A stretch of DNA of 64,000 bases from Terebella lapidaria. Lineage: Eukaryota; Annelida; Polychaeta; Terebellida; Terebellidae. Position numbers and translations under genes: made by a program. Positions 1 to 10,707 of this stretch are shown here, in pieces. Position 1 is the first letter of the stretch. The number at the start of each line of letters is the position of its first letter. Under the pieces are notes generated by a model. The model searched no databases and was not told the DNA's origin. It saw only the letters and a program-made list of their open reading frames with translations. Location: contig OX424555.1 of NCBI GenBank assembly GCA_949152475.1, positions 99,915,515 to 99,979,514 on the forward strand, read 5' to 3'.

Positions 1-1
1 G

Positions 2-1657
2 AAAGCTCTGTCCAAGGGGAAGTGGGCAGTCAGTATCGACGTCAAGGACGCGTACTTACATGTGCCAATACACCCAGCCGATCGGCGATACCTCAAGTTC
101 GCTTTCGAAGGTTTGGTGTATCAGTTCAGGGTACTTCCTTTTGGAGTAGCCACCGCCCCTTACGTGTTCACCCGTATCGTAAGGACGATGGCAGCCAGGT
201 TTCGAATTCAATTCCACCATTATATCGACGATTGGTTAATCATAGCCGACTCCCCGTCTCAGGCTATAGAGCAATCCGGGTTCGTCCTCAGGTTGGCGAC
301 CAGCCTCGGCTGGATCCCCAATTGGGCGAAGTCTCATCTGTCCCCAACACAGAGGTTCGAGTATGTCGGGGTAGATTACGATCTAGAGCGAGGAGTAGCT
401 CTTCCTCCGCGGAAGAGAGTTCTCAAGGCGATTGCGGCGATGGAGGTCGCGCTGACGCAGTCGTCGATCACAGCTCGACAGTTTCTGTCTATCATCGGTC
501 TGTTGGCGTCGATGGAGAAACAGGTGCCGTTCGGCAGGTGCTTCCTCAGACCCATTCAATGGTGTCTAGCGTTGCAATGGCGGATCCTCACCGATCGACT
601 AGACCAAGTCGTATCGGTGGACGATCGTGCTCGGGAAGCAATGCATTGGTGGCGGGACCATCGGAATCTTTTCCGAGGGATGCCACTGGCGGAGTATCTG
701 CCCGATGGGACCTTCTTCACCGATGCGTCAGAATTGGCTTGGGGAGCTCATATGGACGAGCACGAACTCTCTGCTGTGTGGAATACGAGCGAGAGGGCGT
801 TGCACATCAATGTCCTAGAGCTGCGAGCGGTGAGACGTGCGTTCGAGATCTGGGGGCCTCAGAGTCCCCCAGGGACGAAGTGGTTGGTCTTCACAGACAA
901 CAGCACAGTAGTGGCGCACATAAACAAACAAGGTGGAACTCGGTCGAGTCAGCTTTGTTTGGAGGCCGAGTGTCTGATCAGGTTTGCCTTCAAGTACCGT
1001 CTGTTTATCAGGGCGAGGCACCTGCCGGGTCACAGGAATGTCCTAGCGGACGCTCTGTCGAGACCGGACAAGATCATAGGCACGGAGTGGAGTCTGCATC
1101 CGGGGGTGTTTCGGCGCGTTTGTCAGGCGTTCGGGACACCGAACATAGACCTGTTCGCAACCTCTCGGAATCACAAGCTCCCGGTCTACTTCTCACCTCT
1201 GCCAGAGAGCGAGGCACTGGCTGTGGACGCGATGTCTCAGTCGTGGGACGGGATGTTCGGGTATGCGTACCCGCCAACTCGGTTCCTAACAGAAGTGCTG
1301 CACAAAGTAGCCAGGTCTCAGTGCGAGATTCTGTTGGTGGCGCCATGCTGGCCGATGCAGGCGTGGTTCCCCCTGCTACTGTCCCTCCTGATCGATGTAC
1401 CACGGGTTCTCCCGATCGAGGACAGGTTGCTGAAGCAACCGGGGCGGGATATATTTCACGATTCCGTCCACGTGCTCAAATTACACGTGTGGAGGCTATC
1501 GAGCGATCCTTCCAGGAGGCAGGATTTTCTCAGCAGGTGTCCGTACATCTCGCGAGAAAGAATAGGAGATCCTCCTCTAAAACGTATGAGGCTAAATGGA
1601 GAGTATTCGTACGTTGGTGTAACGGAAGGCGCATTGATCCGCTCTCTGCCCCTCTGA
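2..1657 (+). CDS. DIRS reverse transcriptase / RNase H region (enters from the left edge)
   Basis: The frame is open from base 2. It shows a reverse-transcriptase palm (a 'SIDVKDAYLHVPI' block near the start, 'LPFGVATAPYVF', and the catalytic YIDD at 221-232), then an RNase H domain with 'FFTDAS' near 715-730, 'LELRAV' near 818-835 and 'VFTDNS' near 889-906. A DIRS-typical block follows, with 'NIDLFATSRN' and 'LVAPCWPMQAWFP'. The frame ends at 1657, overlapping the recombinase frame, which is the usual DIRS arrangement. The N-terminus is outside the window. Function is known for the family: copying element RNA into DNA. Confidence 0.82.
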   Translation, partial: KALSKGKWAVSIDVKDAYLHVPIHPADRRYLKFAFEGLVYQFRVLPFGVATAPYVFTRIVRTMAARFRIQFHHYIDDWLIIADSPSQAIEQSGFVLRLATSLGWIPNWAKSHLSPTQRFEYVGVDYDLERGVALPPRKRVLKAIAAMEVALTQSSITARQFLSIIGLLASMEKQVPFGRCFLRPIQWCLALQWRILTDRLDQVVSVDDRAREAMHWWRDHRNLFRGMPLAEYLPDGTFFTDASELAWGAHMDEHELSAVWNTSERALHINVLELRAVRRAFEIWGPQSPPGTKWLVFTDNSTVVAHINKQGGTRSSQLCLEAECLIRFAFKYRLFIRARHLPGHRNVLADALSRPDKIIGTEWSLHPGVFRRVCQAFGTPNIDLFATSRNHKLPVYFSPLPESEALAVDAMSQSWDGMFGYAYPPTRFLTEVLHKVARSQCEILLVAPCWPMQAWFPLLLSLLIDVPRVLPIEDRLLKQPGRDIFHDSVHVLKLHVWRLSSDPSRRQDFLSRCPYISRERIGDPPLKRMRLNGEYSYVGVTEGALIRSLPL

Positions 1658-1951
1658 ATGCAGTGCTAGACTTTCTCTGCTATCTCTTTGATAGGCTTAA
1701 TTTGAAGCCTACTACGATCGAGGGATACAGGTCCATGCTGGGCCCTGTATTCCGTGCTAGGGGGATCGATTTAACTAATAATCGTATCCTTGCTGATCTC
1801 TTGGCGTCCTTTAGGACGCAAAGGCCACGCGGAGTTCCTACTCTACCGGATTGGGACATGGCTTTTGTGCTATATTGTCTTACTAAAGCACCTTGGGAGC
1901 CTCTCAAGGAAGTTTCCTTGCAGAGGTTAACTCTTAAGACCTTCCTGCTAG
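1498..1951 (+). pseudogene. DIRS tyrosine recombinase, N-terminal region (fossil, split by an insertion)
   Basis: This segment lies in a different frame from the reverse transcriptase and overlaps its end. It encodes a basic stretch followed by a SAM-like core-binding domain ('SKTYEAKWRVFVRWC', 'LDFLCYLFD', 'TIEGYRSML'), typical of the N-terminal half of DIRS and phage-type tyrosine recombinases. A nested element begins at about 1952, so this copy is not intact. The other recombinase segment lies at 5538-6142. Confidence 0.72.
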
Positions 1952-2299
1952 TTAAGGCATTTCGGAAGAAATGCCTTTATGGTTTTAGCAGAATTTTTTT
2001 TTTCCTTTTTTTTTTTTTTTTTCTTTTTTTTCCGCCGTTTTGGTTTCCGACCGATAACTTTAGTTTGCCTCGATGTATCTTCGCCAAATTTTCAGCATTG
2101 GTCAGACATATTATGTGGAAGAACCCTATTGTTTTTCAGCCGGATCCGAGGTCCGTGAGGTCCGTGAGGATGAAATCAATGTTTTTTTTTGGACTTTGTT
2201 TCCGCTCGATAACTCAAAAAGTATGTAGGCAATGGCTGCAGAACTTTGCACGGAGGTTCATACATCAATAGGGAAGAACCCTATTGATTTTGAGATCAA

Positions 2300-5200
2300 A
2301 CTGTAAAACGACCTTTGACCTAGAGGTCGGAAGAGTTTTCGCCCAGTCATCCTTGAGGTTTCCTGCATATCTTGGAAACGGTGCGTCGTAGAGCGAAACG
2401 GACGTTATTTTCGGACTCGTCGCCCTAGACAAACATGTCTAAGGGGTATTAAGGGTGACATTCGACCTTGACCTTAAATTTTTCTGCCGGGTCGTCATTT
2501 TTCGTTTTCGTCAATATCTCGGAAACGGTGTGTCGTAGAGCGAAACGGACGTTATTTTCGGACTCGTGGCACTAGATAAACATGTATAAGGGGTATTATG
2601 GATGAACTTTGACCTTGACCTAAAATTTTTTTCGCTGAGTCGGCATTTTTCGTTTTCATCGATATCTCGGAAACGGTGCGTCGTAGAGCGAAACGGACGT
2701 TATTTTCAGACTCGCGGCACTAGACAAACATGTCTAAGGGGTATTAAGGATGACCATCGACCTTGACCTTGAATTTTTCTGCCGAGTCGGCGTTTTTCGT
2801 TTTCGTCGATATCTCGGAAACGGTGCGTCGTAGAGCGAAACGGACGTTATTTTCGGACTCGTTGCCTTAGACAAACATGTCTAAAGGGTATTGAGGACGA
2901 CCTTTGACCTTGACCTTGGATTTTTCTGCCGAGTCGGCATTTTTCTATTTCGTCGATATCTCGGAAACGGTGTATAGTAGAGCGAAACGGACGTTATTTT
3001 CGGACTCGTTGCCCTAGACAAACATGTCTAAAGATTATTGAGGATGACCTTTGACCTTATCTTGAATTTTTCTGCCGATTCGGCAATTTATGTTTTCGTC
3101 GATATCTCGGAAACGGTGCATCGTACAGCGAAACGGATGTTATTTTCGGACTCGTGGCACTAGACAAACATGTCCAAGGGGTATTATGGATGAACTTTGA
3201 CCTTGACCTGAAATTTTTTCGCCGAGTGGGCATTTTTCGTTTTCGTCGATATCTCGGAAACGGTGCGTCGTAGAGCGAAACGGACATTATTTTTAGACTC
3301 GTGGCACCAGACAAACATGTCTAAGGAGTATTATGGATGAACTTTGACCTTGACCTGAATTTTTTTCGCCAAGTCGGCATTTTTCGTTTTCATCGATATC
3401 GTGGAAATAGTGTGTCGTAGAGCATTGTAGAGCCCATGGTAAACATGTTATAAATATTACAAATTAGTCTTAACACCGAAATGCCTCCAAGGCATCTTTA
3501 GGCCTTGACGTCTAGTTATGGATGAACTTTGACCTTGACCCGAAATTTTTTTGCCGAGTCGGCATTTTTCTTTTTCGTCGATATCTCGGAAACGGTGCGT
3601 CGTAGAGCGAAACGGACGTTATTTTCGGACTCGTCGCACTAGACAAACATGTCTAAGAGTATTATTGATGAACTTTGACCTTGACCCGAAATTTTTTTGC
3701 CGAGTCGGCATTTTTCTTTTTCGTCGATATCTCGGAAACGGTGCGTCGTAGAGCGAAACGGACGTTATTTTCGGACTCGTCGCACTAAACAAACATGTCT
3801 AAGGGGTATTATTGATGAACTTTGACCTTGACCCGAAATTTTTTTGCAGAGTCGGCATTTATCGTTTTCGTCGTTATCTCGGAAACGGTGCGTCGTAGAG
3901 CGAAACGGACGTTATTTTCGGACTCGTCGCACTAGACAAACATGTCTAAGGGGTATTATGGATGAACTTTGACCTTGACCCGAAATTTTTTTGCCGAGTC
4001 GGCATTTTTCGTTTTCGTCGATATCTCGGAAACGGTGCGTCGTAGAGCGAATCGGACGTTATTTTCGGACTCGTCGCACTAGACAAACATGTCTAAGGGG
4101 TATTATGGATGAACTTTGACCTTGACCCGAAATTCGGCATTTTTCGTTTTCGTCGATATCTCGGAAACGGTGCGTCGTAGAGCGAAACGGACGTTATTTT
4201 CGGACTCGTCGCACTAGACAAACATGTCTACGGGGAATTATGGATGAACTTTGACCTTGACCCGAAATTTTTGTGCCGAGTCGGCATTTTTCTTTTTCGT
4301 CGATATCTCGGAAACGGTGCGTCGTAGAGCGAACGGACGTTATTTTCGGACTCGTCGCACTAGACAAACATGTCTAAGGGGTATTATGGATGAACTTTGA
4401 CCTTGACCCGAAATTTTTTTGCCGAGTCGGCATTTTTCTTTTTCGTCGATATCTCGGAAACGGTGCGTCGTAGAGCGAAACGGACGTTATTTTCGGACTC
4501 GTCGCACTAAACAAACATGTCTAAGAGGTATTATTGATGAACTTTGACCTTGACCCGAAATTTTTTTGCAGAGTCGGCATTTATCGTTTTCGTCGTTATC
4601 TCGGAAACGGTGCGTCGTAGAGCGAAACGGACGTTATTTTCGGACTCGTCGCACTAGACAAACATGTCTAAGGGGTATTATGGATGAACTTTGACCTTGA
4701 CCCGAAATTTTTTTGCCGAGTCGGCATTTTTCGTTTTCGTCGATATCTCGGAAACGGTGCGTCGTAGAGCGAATCGGACGTTATTTTCGGACTCGTCGCA
4801 CTAGACAAACATGTCTAAGGGGTATTATGGATGAACTTTGACCTTGACCCGAAATTTTTTTGCCGAGTCGGCATTTTTCGTTTTCGTCGATATCTCGGAA
4901 ACGGTGCATCGTAGAGCGAAACGGACGTTATTTTCGGACTCGTCGCACTAGACAAACATGTCTAAGGGGAATTATTGATGAACTTTGACCTTGACCCGAA
5001 ATTTTTTTGCCGAGTCGGCATTTTTCGTTTTCGTCGATATCTCGGAAACGGTGCGTCGTAGAGCGAAACGGACATTATTTTCGGACTCGTCGCACTAGAC
5101 AAACATGTCTAAGGGGAATTATTGATGAACTTTGACCTTGACCCGAAATTTTTTTGCCGAGTCGGCATTTTTCGTTTTCGTTGATATCTCGGAAACGGTG

Positions 5201-5470
5201 CGGCGTAGAGCGAAACGGACGTTACTTTCGGACTCGTCGCCCTAGACAAACATGTCTAAGGGGTATTATGGATTAACTTTGACCTTGACCCGAAATTTTT
5301 TTGCTGAGTCGGCAGTTTTTGTTTTCGTCGATATCTCGGAAACGGTGCGTCGTACAGCGAAACGGATGGTATTTTCGGACTCGTCGCCCTAGACAAACAT
5401 GTCTAGCGGGTATTATGGATGAACTTTGACCTTGACCCGAAATTTGTCGACATTTTTCATTTTCGTCGAT
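2300..5470 (+). repeat. 147-bp tandem repeat, about 22 units
   Basis: Each unit carries 'gatatctcggaaacggtgcgt', 'gaaacggacgttattttc', 'gacaaacatgtctaag', 'gaactttgaccttgacc' and the short palindrome GCCGA-G-TCGGC. Units before about 3420 are diverged from one another; those from 3517 on are nearly uniform. A pair of variant units with 'gcagagtcggc' and 'cgtcgttatctc' recurs about 722 bp apart (3846 and 4568), showing a five-unit higher-order duplication. The unit length is about one nucleosome core, which may be chance. Confidence 0.9.
3455..3516 (+). repeat. Internal copy of the element's right terminus inside the 147-bp array
   Basis: About 60 bases ending in GACGTCTAG match the true right end at about 5475-5537, including its ATGCCT-cca-AGGCAT hairpin. 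The array resumes directly after it with TTATGGATGAAC. The copy divides the diverged left part of the array from the uniform right part. Confidence 0.75.
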
Positions 5471-5537
5471 ATCTAGTATTATAAATTATTCATCACACCG
5501 AAATGCCTCCAAGGCATCTTTAGGCCTTGACGTCTAG

Positions 5538-6142
5538 TTATGCTAGCAAGTGGTCGAAGACGCTCAGATGTCGCGGCGATCGACGTATCGCGAGTCGCAT
5601 TTGGTGCGGATGGGTCCGTTTCCTTATACCCAGTACGTGATTTTATGCCTAAAACACGTGCTGCAGTTGAGGGCGGGAAAGCGTTCTCCCCTATCGTAAT
5701 TCCGTCACTGGGCGGTTACGTAGGACGGAATGAGCCGGACGCTCTATTGTGCCCGGTAAGAGCGCTGAAAATCTACATCGATCGTACCAGATCGATCAGG
5801 AAAGATCGCAAGCGATTATTTATTTCCTATCAGCCTAATAGGGCTACGGATATCTCCACAGCTACACTATCCCGATGGGTGAAGGTTGTAGTGAGGACTG
5901 TCTATGCGGAGTCAGGTGCTGACGATCGAGTCACTTACAAAATATCGTCCCACCAAATCCGACACATCTCGATGTCTTTGGCGGCCAGGTCGAATATTCC
6001 GTTGGAATATATCGTGAGGGCTGGAATGTGGACTAATTCTACGACATTCATCGGGTTCTATCTGTCCAATGCTGCCGAACTTCAGGACCAGTCGTCCAGA
6101 TTTAGACTGGGTCCGCTGGTCGTAGCGCAAGCTGTTGTTTAA
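5538..6142 (+). pseudogene. DIRS tyrosine recombinase, catalytic region (fossil segment)
   Basis: This segment has the signature of a tyrosine recombinase catalytic domain: the first arginine block 'GRRRSDVAAI' near the start, an HxxR box ('HQIRH') at about 5952-5966, and the late 'AGMWTNSTTFIGFYL' region near 6020-6064 with the presumed tyrosine. It ends at a stop at 6140-6142. In this family the enzyme inserts the circular DNA intermediate. The segment follows the nested element directly. Confidence 0.75.
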
Positions 6143-6483
6143 ACCAGCTGGACAGAAAAGTCTTGGTTTTAACGTGCACGTGTATATAAGCAACACTTTG
6201 TGTTTGTGTTTGAGTTTCTTTATGTTACGGTCTCAAGTAGAGTTCCGTTTTCCACCGATGGGTGAAGAAGAAATTCGTGCATGTCGGAGGCAAGCGATCG
6301 CACCGCTAGGTGAGTATCTTTATTATATTACTAAAGATATATCGAAAATGTAGCATTTTAGCGATTCGCTTGAAATCAAGACTATCGTCTGTTTTCATGA
6401 CTCTCTAGCACTACTGCTCCACTGCCTATCCTTTGATTCTAAGGAGCATGTAGTAGTTTAGATTGGTGATGTATAAAATAAAC

Positions 6484-6543
6484 TTCCCAAATTTTAATTG
6501 TAAATTTGCCGTTTATTGTTATTACTCACCTCTAAACTACTAC
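6484..6543 (+). repeat. DIRS 3'-end inverted repeat, left arm
   Basis: Sixty bases that recur as an exact reverse complement at 6763-6822. The arms flank a 219-bp spacer containing a GC-rich palindromic patch (gcgcagctgcgcgcgcatatgcgc). A short direct repeat (ggagcatgtagtagttta) sits just before the left arm, near 6443-6460, and at the start of the right arm, near 6756-6773. DIRS-order elements end in inverted or split repeats with complementary regions; this fits that pattern. Confidence 0.8.
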
Positions 6544-6762
6544 AGTAAAGGCCCTCCCATCCATCCCCGCCAGTTGTGTGCTAGGGGCTTCCTTTTGTCG
6601 TTTTTTGGACAGAAAAGTGAAGCTTCTGCGCAGCTGCGCGCGCATATGCGCGGCGGTTTTGGCGGCAAAAGGAGCGCTCGAGTCATGCAGGCAGACGATC
6701 GTGCCTTGCTTTCAGTACGCGAATTTCTATCCAGAACGATCCAAAGGATCGAAAAGGAGCAT

Positions 6763-6822
6763 GTAGTAGTTTAGAGGTGAGTAATAACAATAAACGGCAA
6801 ATTTACAATTAAAATTTGGGAA
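6763..6822 (+). repeat. DIRS 3'-end inverted repeat, right arm
   Basis: This is the exact reverse complement of 6484-6543. Generic dispersed repeat ('tttcctatgatatgac...') begins directly after it, so it is taken as the right boundary of the retroelement. Confidence 0.78.
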
Positions 6823-7315
6823 TTTCCTATGATATGACATTTCCTATTCCTATCATATGTCCCTAAAGACCCTAATTGTTTCCTAATCTCTAATCTCAAT
6901 ATTAAGTGAGATATTAGGCATAATGTGTCCCATTATAAAGCATAGGAGAATTAACATGAGAAAGTCCCATTTGGGCCAAGTTCAGGCCAAAATGGCCCAC
7001 TAAGAGTGATTCAAGGGCAAAGAAACTTATACATGTCACAAGGGTATAAGGGGGATCTTTTGAAACACAAATCTGAAATCTGTTCTGGAACTTGAAACTT
7101 GGAAGTCAGAACTTGAATCTTGCTTTCGGGTGTTCCTGTTTTATGCTAGATCTAATATTTTTGCTATGCTAAATGGTATCGTTTTATAACTTCACCTGGG
7201 AGTCAAACGACAAATTTTTACCGAATTTCAGACTGAGAATAGTATATTGCTGAATGCTGATGGTACATTTTCATGAATGCGAATCTAACATGTGATGTTC
7301 TATCGTTTCTTGCAG
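6823..7315 (+). repeat. POLDIP3 intron 1 (3' part) with dispersed-repeat fragment
   Basis: No coding exon is seen. Bases 6823-7075 match the interior of the dispersed elements found later in the window (the 'cctaatctctaatctcaatattaagtgagatattaggcataatgtgtcc' block, as at 21060 and 11380). The last part reads as ordinary intron ending in 'ttcttgcag' before exon 2. Confidence 0.7.
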
Positions 7316-10252
7316 TCGTCTTGGTGCAAAAGTCAGTCCTGGGCGGGCCAAGGCCTTGTTGACAAAGAAGAATGTGTTGGCTCAGCAGCATAAACCATTA
7401 CAACTCAATAGACCACGCCCAAATTCAGGGTTCAGCACTGGTAAAACATTCGATGCCAGACAGAAAATCTCCCAGAAAGAACAACCAGCCATCCAAGATG
7501 CTCGTCAGAAACTGTCACTGAAGGCTAAGTTCTCGAGTGCTGGAAAGGTTTTGACGCCAGTGCGAGGTCCAGGACAAAAGATCCAGCGACCTGGTTCAGT
7601 ACAGAACAAACCTGGCACCATCCAGATCCACCGCCCAGTCTCCGCCCCTGCAACCACGGCAACAAGCACCGTCAGGCTCTCCAATCAGGATGTCCGCATC
7701 AAAATCCAAAACGCCAAAGCCAAGCGTATGGATGCCAGAGACAAGATTCGTGCCCGCCAGCAGGCCAAGACTGCAGTGCAGCAGGTGAAACAGGCTCCAG
7801 GGCCTCAGGGAGTCAACAAAGTAACCGTCACTGGCCTTGTCCAGGGCCAGAGCACTACAGCCGTGGACAGAAGTCTTCGGAGAACCATAAACAGTCAACC
7901 GAGCCAGCCGATACAACAAACTAAGAGACCTCTGCGTAAAACGGTAACACAGTTGTTAACATCTCAAAAGATGTTATTTTTTGGAGGGAAAAATTTGCTG
8001 TATGTTCACAAAGACCATAGTCATCTGAGTCGATGGGAATTATCTCTGTGCAGTTTTATGCTTTCCCCTTAGACATTCTTTTGTCCCCCCCCCCACCCTG
8101 CCCCCCCCCCCCCCCTTTACATTTACGTATAGTGTGTGACTAATGATGTTCTGCTGATGTTTCAGATCCAGAATTCTTCAGTGTCTCCTACGGTAGGCAA
8201 CCGAGTGGGCAATAATATCGTGATAGCTCCAACGGATCAGTATACTGCCCCTCAGCACCAGCCCCCGGCCCCTGTCCCTCAACCCCCGCCCGCGCCTGCT
8301 CCACAGCCTCCGTACCCGCCACAGTACCCTGCGTACCAGCAGCCTGGGTACACGGCCCCAGAGTACCGAGCCCCCCAGCCCTACAGCCAGCTGCCCCCAC
8401 CCTCTGCACCACCACAACAGCAGTACACAGTACAACAGGTCAGTCTACCCCTCCCTGCCTACCACATACCTAGTGTGCTCATTGTGGCAACTTATACCAA
8501 CCTTTGGTTAATGTGAGTTGTATATCAAGCTTTCCATTGACATGCCAGGAAACTATGCCGCTATTTCGTGTTCGTAATGAGGAGTACCGCGCTCCAGAAC
8601 CTGTCCTTCGCGCTCCAATGGCTACCACACAACCAAGTTACTACGATCGTGATCCAGAACCTCGTGTGTCATCCGTTAGTCAGTCCGTGAGGTCGCCATT
8701 ACGCCCTGTCCTCCAGGACCGACTTGGCAGTGTACAGGTAAACATTGAATCGCAGGTCGTCTCAGGCTCTTGTGCTTTGTATCGTTCAGTACGATGTTTT
8801 GTTATTGGTATCTGATGTTTGATTGTGGTTGTGTGCAGGAAGAAGAGAAGTTGACGGCAGACACACTGAGTCCTCTGCAGGGATATCGACTGACGATTAC
8901 AAACCTACACCACGTTGTGACCCAGGATGACATTGTAGTGTGTAAAACATTCTACAGTTACTCAGCAAGCACCAGGGAGATATAATTTCTAATTTATATA
9001 CAAATATATGGCCGAATCCAGCTCTGTAGGCTAACTATGGTTAGGGATTTGCGTGTGTGTACAAGTGTGTTGTGTTCACTCACAGGAGCTGTTTGGTGCC
9101 GTGGGTGCATTGAGGAAAGCCAAACTGTTGCGAGCAGGGACAGGGGAAGTGGTTTTCATCAGAAAGGAGGATGCTCTGGCTGCAGTTCGGAAGTACCACA
9201 ACAGAGAACTTGATGGTCAGTCAACAACATGTCAAATATCACCCAAAAGATGGTCCGATTTCTGTTGCAGTAGTAACAAGTGGTGTATATTATGAATGAT
9301 CAAGATGCAATGGACACACTTTTCAGGTCAGCCCATGCAGGTTGTCATGGCAACAAGTGGTACTGTCCAGAAGTCATCGACCCAGGAGCCTGTATCTGAG
9401 CCTCTGAGGTCAGTCGAATGGTGTCTGAGCCTCTGAGGTCAGTCAAATGGTATCTGAGCCTCTGAGGTAAAAGTCGAATGGTGTCTCAACCTCTGAGGTA
9501 AAAAGTCTGAGCCTCTGAGGTAAAAGTCGAGTGATGTCTGGTGCCCTGAGGTAAAGTCTGGACCTCTGTGTTAAGAGTTTGAACGTCTGAGATCAAAATT
9601 TGAACCTCTGAGGTCAAAGTCGAATGGTGTCTGAACCTTTCAGGTAAAGTATGAGGCCAGAGTAACCTCTGAGGTCAGTCGAATGGTGTCTGATCCCCTG
9701 AGGTAAAGTCTGAACCTCTGTGTTAAAAGTTTGAACGTCTGAGATCAAAATTTGAACCTCTGAGGTCAGTCGAATGGTGTCTGATGCCCTGAGGTAAAGT
9801 CTGAACCTCTGTGTTAAAAGTTTGAACGTCTGAGATCAAAATTTGAACCTCTGAGGTCAAAGTCGAATGGTGTCTGAGACTGAGGTAAAGTTTGAAACTC
9901 TGATGTAAAAGTCCGATCCATGTTTCTTTCTATATGCATGATATGTGATATACTGTCAGTGCATCATGCTAACTTTATTGCAATATATTTTGTATGGATG
10001 TTAACACACGACAGTAAACATACTAAATGAATTGTTCATCAGTGTTTAGGACAAATACCGGTATGACTGATAGTATGCAGCTAGATACAACGTTGTTTTC
10101 TGTTTGTCTGTGACAGGTTGCCAAAGTCGACGTCCTCGGGAAATGACCCACCAATTAACGTGGACATCAACCTGCTGCACAAAGCTCTCTTCAAAACGTC
10201 CTCCAAGACCGACCCCCCCTCACACCCAGTCGCCTTTACCGTCAAAATTTAG
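7316..10252 (+). CDS. POLDIP3: POLDIP3/SKAR homologue, exons 2-8 (first exon outside the window)
   Basis: Exons: 7316-7943, 8166-8438, 8549-8737, 8839-8937, 9086-9215, 9327-9408 and 10117-10252 (stop TAG at 10250-10252). All junctions are GT-AG and the phases agree, giving about 511 residues here. POLDIP3 is an RNA-binding adaptor of the exon-junction/TREX mRNA export and S6K1-linked translation pathways. The evidence is: DARxK repeats in the first exon shown ('FDARQKIS', 'QDARQKLS', 'MDARDKIR'); a proline-rich segment (exon 8166-8438); and one RRM split over three exons (RNP2 'LTITNL', then 'DDIVELFGAVGALRKAKL', RNP1 'GEVVFI', 'LDGQPMQVV'). The C-terminal 'LHKALFKTSS' and final 'FTVKI' match the end of the vertebrate protein. 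The exon with the usual 'MADISLDELI' start is not in view; the first exon here begins inside a split codon. Exon 7 ends in an unusual repeated donor (see 9395-9905). Confidence 0.9.
8077..8116 (+). repeat. Poly-C tract in POLDIP3 intron
   Basis: Two C runs broken by 'accctg' lie upstream of the acceptor at 8165. This is low-complexity intron sequence. Confidence 0.8.
9395..9905 (+). repeat. Tandem repeat of the POLDIP3 exon 7 donor junction
   Basis: The exon 7 end and its donor (CCTCTGAG|GTCAGTCGAATGG, cut after 9408) are repeated many times downstream as 'cctctgaggtcagtcgaatggtgtctg', 'cctctgaggtaaaagtcgaatgg', 'ccctgaggtaaagtctg' and close variants. A longer unit of about 100 bp is also repeated two to three times in 9530-9880. 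Most copies keep AG|GT with a fair donor context (GTCAGT, GTAAAG). Reading on past the native donor meets a TGA at 9434-9436, so use of decoys would truncate the protein. Confidence 0.85.
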
Positions 10253-10595
10253 GGTCGGCAGTTATACAAAGTGTACATAAACTGAACAAATCTACAGTAA
10301 CCGGACTTTATGCTGTAAACCATGCGGACGGAAATATTGTACTGGTGCAATCATATAGTGGAGAATCCGCAGTTGGGTCATTGTATAAGGGAGTGTGTGC
10401 TGATATTATTGTATGCATAACAGTGAACATATGACTGGAATCTCTCCACTTTTAGGCTTTGTGGATGTTACAAACAGTTTGTTATATCAACGTCGGATAA
10501 ATCGTTCATTTTGTTGCCTTTTGTGTTGTGCAAACTGTCTCGATATCAGTTCACCAGCCAGGTCAGTGGTCACATGCATCCATGCTTGTCTTGTG

Positions 10596-10601
10596 AATAA
10601 A
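10596..10601 (+). terminator. Polyadenylation signal of POLDIP3
   Basis: AATAAA lies about 345 bases after the stop codon. Bases 10253-10620 are the presumed 3' UTR; dispersed repeats begin shortly after. Confidence 0.7.
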
Positions 10602-10707
10602 GTAGCGACTTGAATCAAAGTGGAGTTGGTTATATGTACTTAGCTTTGCAAAAGATTTTTCATACTAAGGAAGTCAACTCCGGCCAAAATGGAAGTGACA
10701 ATTTTAA

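Larger units (their letters stand above)
1952..5537 (+). mobile_element. Non-autonomous hairpin-ended element (Helitron-like), full of tandem repeats
   Basis: About 3.6 kb is inserted in the DIRS recombinase region. The left end starts TTAAGGCATT and forms a 9-bp-stem hairpin (AAGGCATTT, 6-nt loop, AAATGCCTT). The right end has a hairpin (ATGCCT-cca-AGGCAT at about 5504-5518) and finishes GACGTCTAG followed by T. A second element at 18828-21603 has matching start (TTAGGCAT) and end (TGTCTAG), so these look like the true termini. Subterminal hairpins, a CTAG 3' end and insertion before a T recall rolling-circle Helitron or Helentron elements. The alternative is a 7-bp target duplication CTAGTTA, present on both sides, with ends at 1955 and 5533. 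No transposase frame is seen. Most of the interior is a 147-bp tandem repeat. Confidence 0.6.
1..6822 (+). mobile_element. DIRS-type (tyrosine-recombinase) retroelement, right part
   Basis: A reverse transcriptase plus RNase H frame is followed, in an overlapping frame, by a tyrosine recombinase and then by a 3' non-coding tail with a perfect inverted repeat. This order and the recombinase, in place of a DDE integrase, are the hallmarks of the DIRS order. The left end, with any gag-like frame, lies outside the window. The copy is interrupted by one nested 3.6-kb element at about 1952-5537, so it is a fossil here. The coding parts in the window otherwise look well preserved, which suggests a fairly young insertion. 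It lies upstream of POLDIP3 exon 2 on the same strand, so it probably sits in the first POLDIP3 intron. The right boundary is taken as the end of the inverted repeat. Confidence 0.8.

Noticed and set aside
3057-3751. Small frames on both strands within the 147-bp repeat
   Set aside because: They are fragments of a tandem repeat with no domain and change with each unit variant.
6135-6353. Short frame after the DIRS recombinase with a GTGAGT site
   Set aside because: It has no recognisable domain and lies in the element's 3' tail. The donor-like site alone does not support an exon, and it does not match the expected POLDIP3 first exon.
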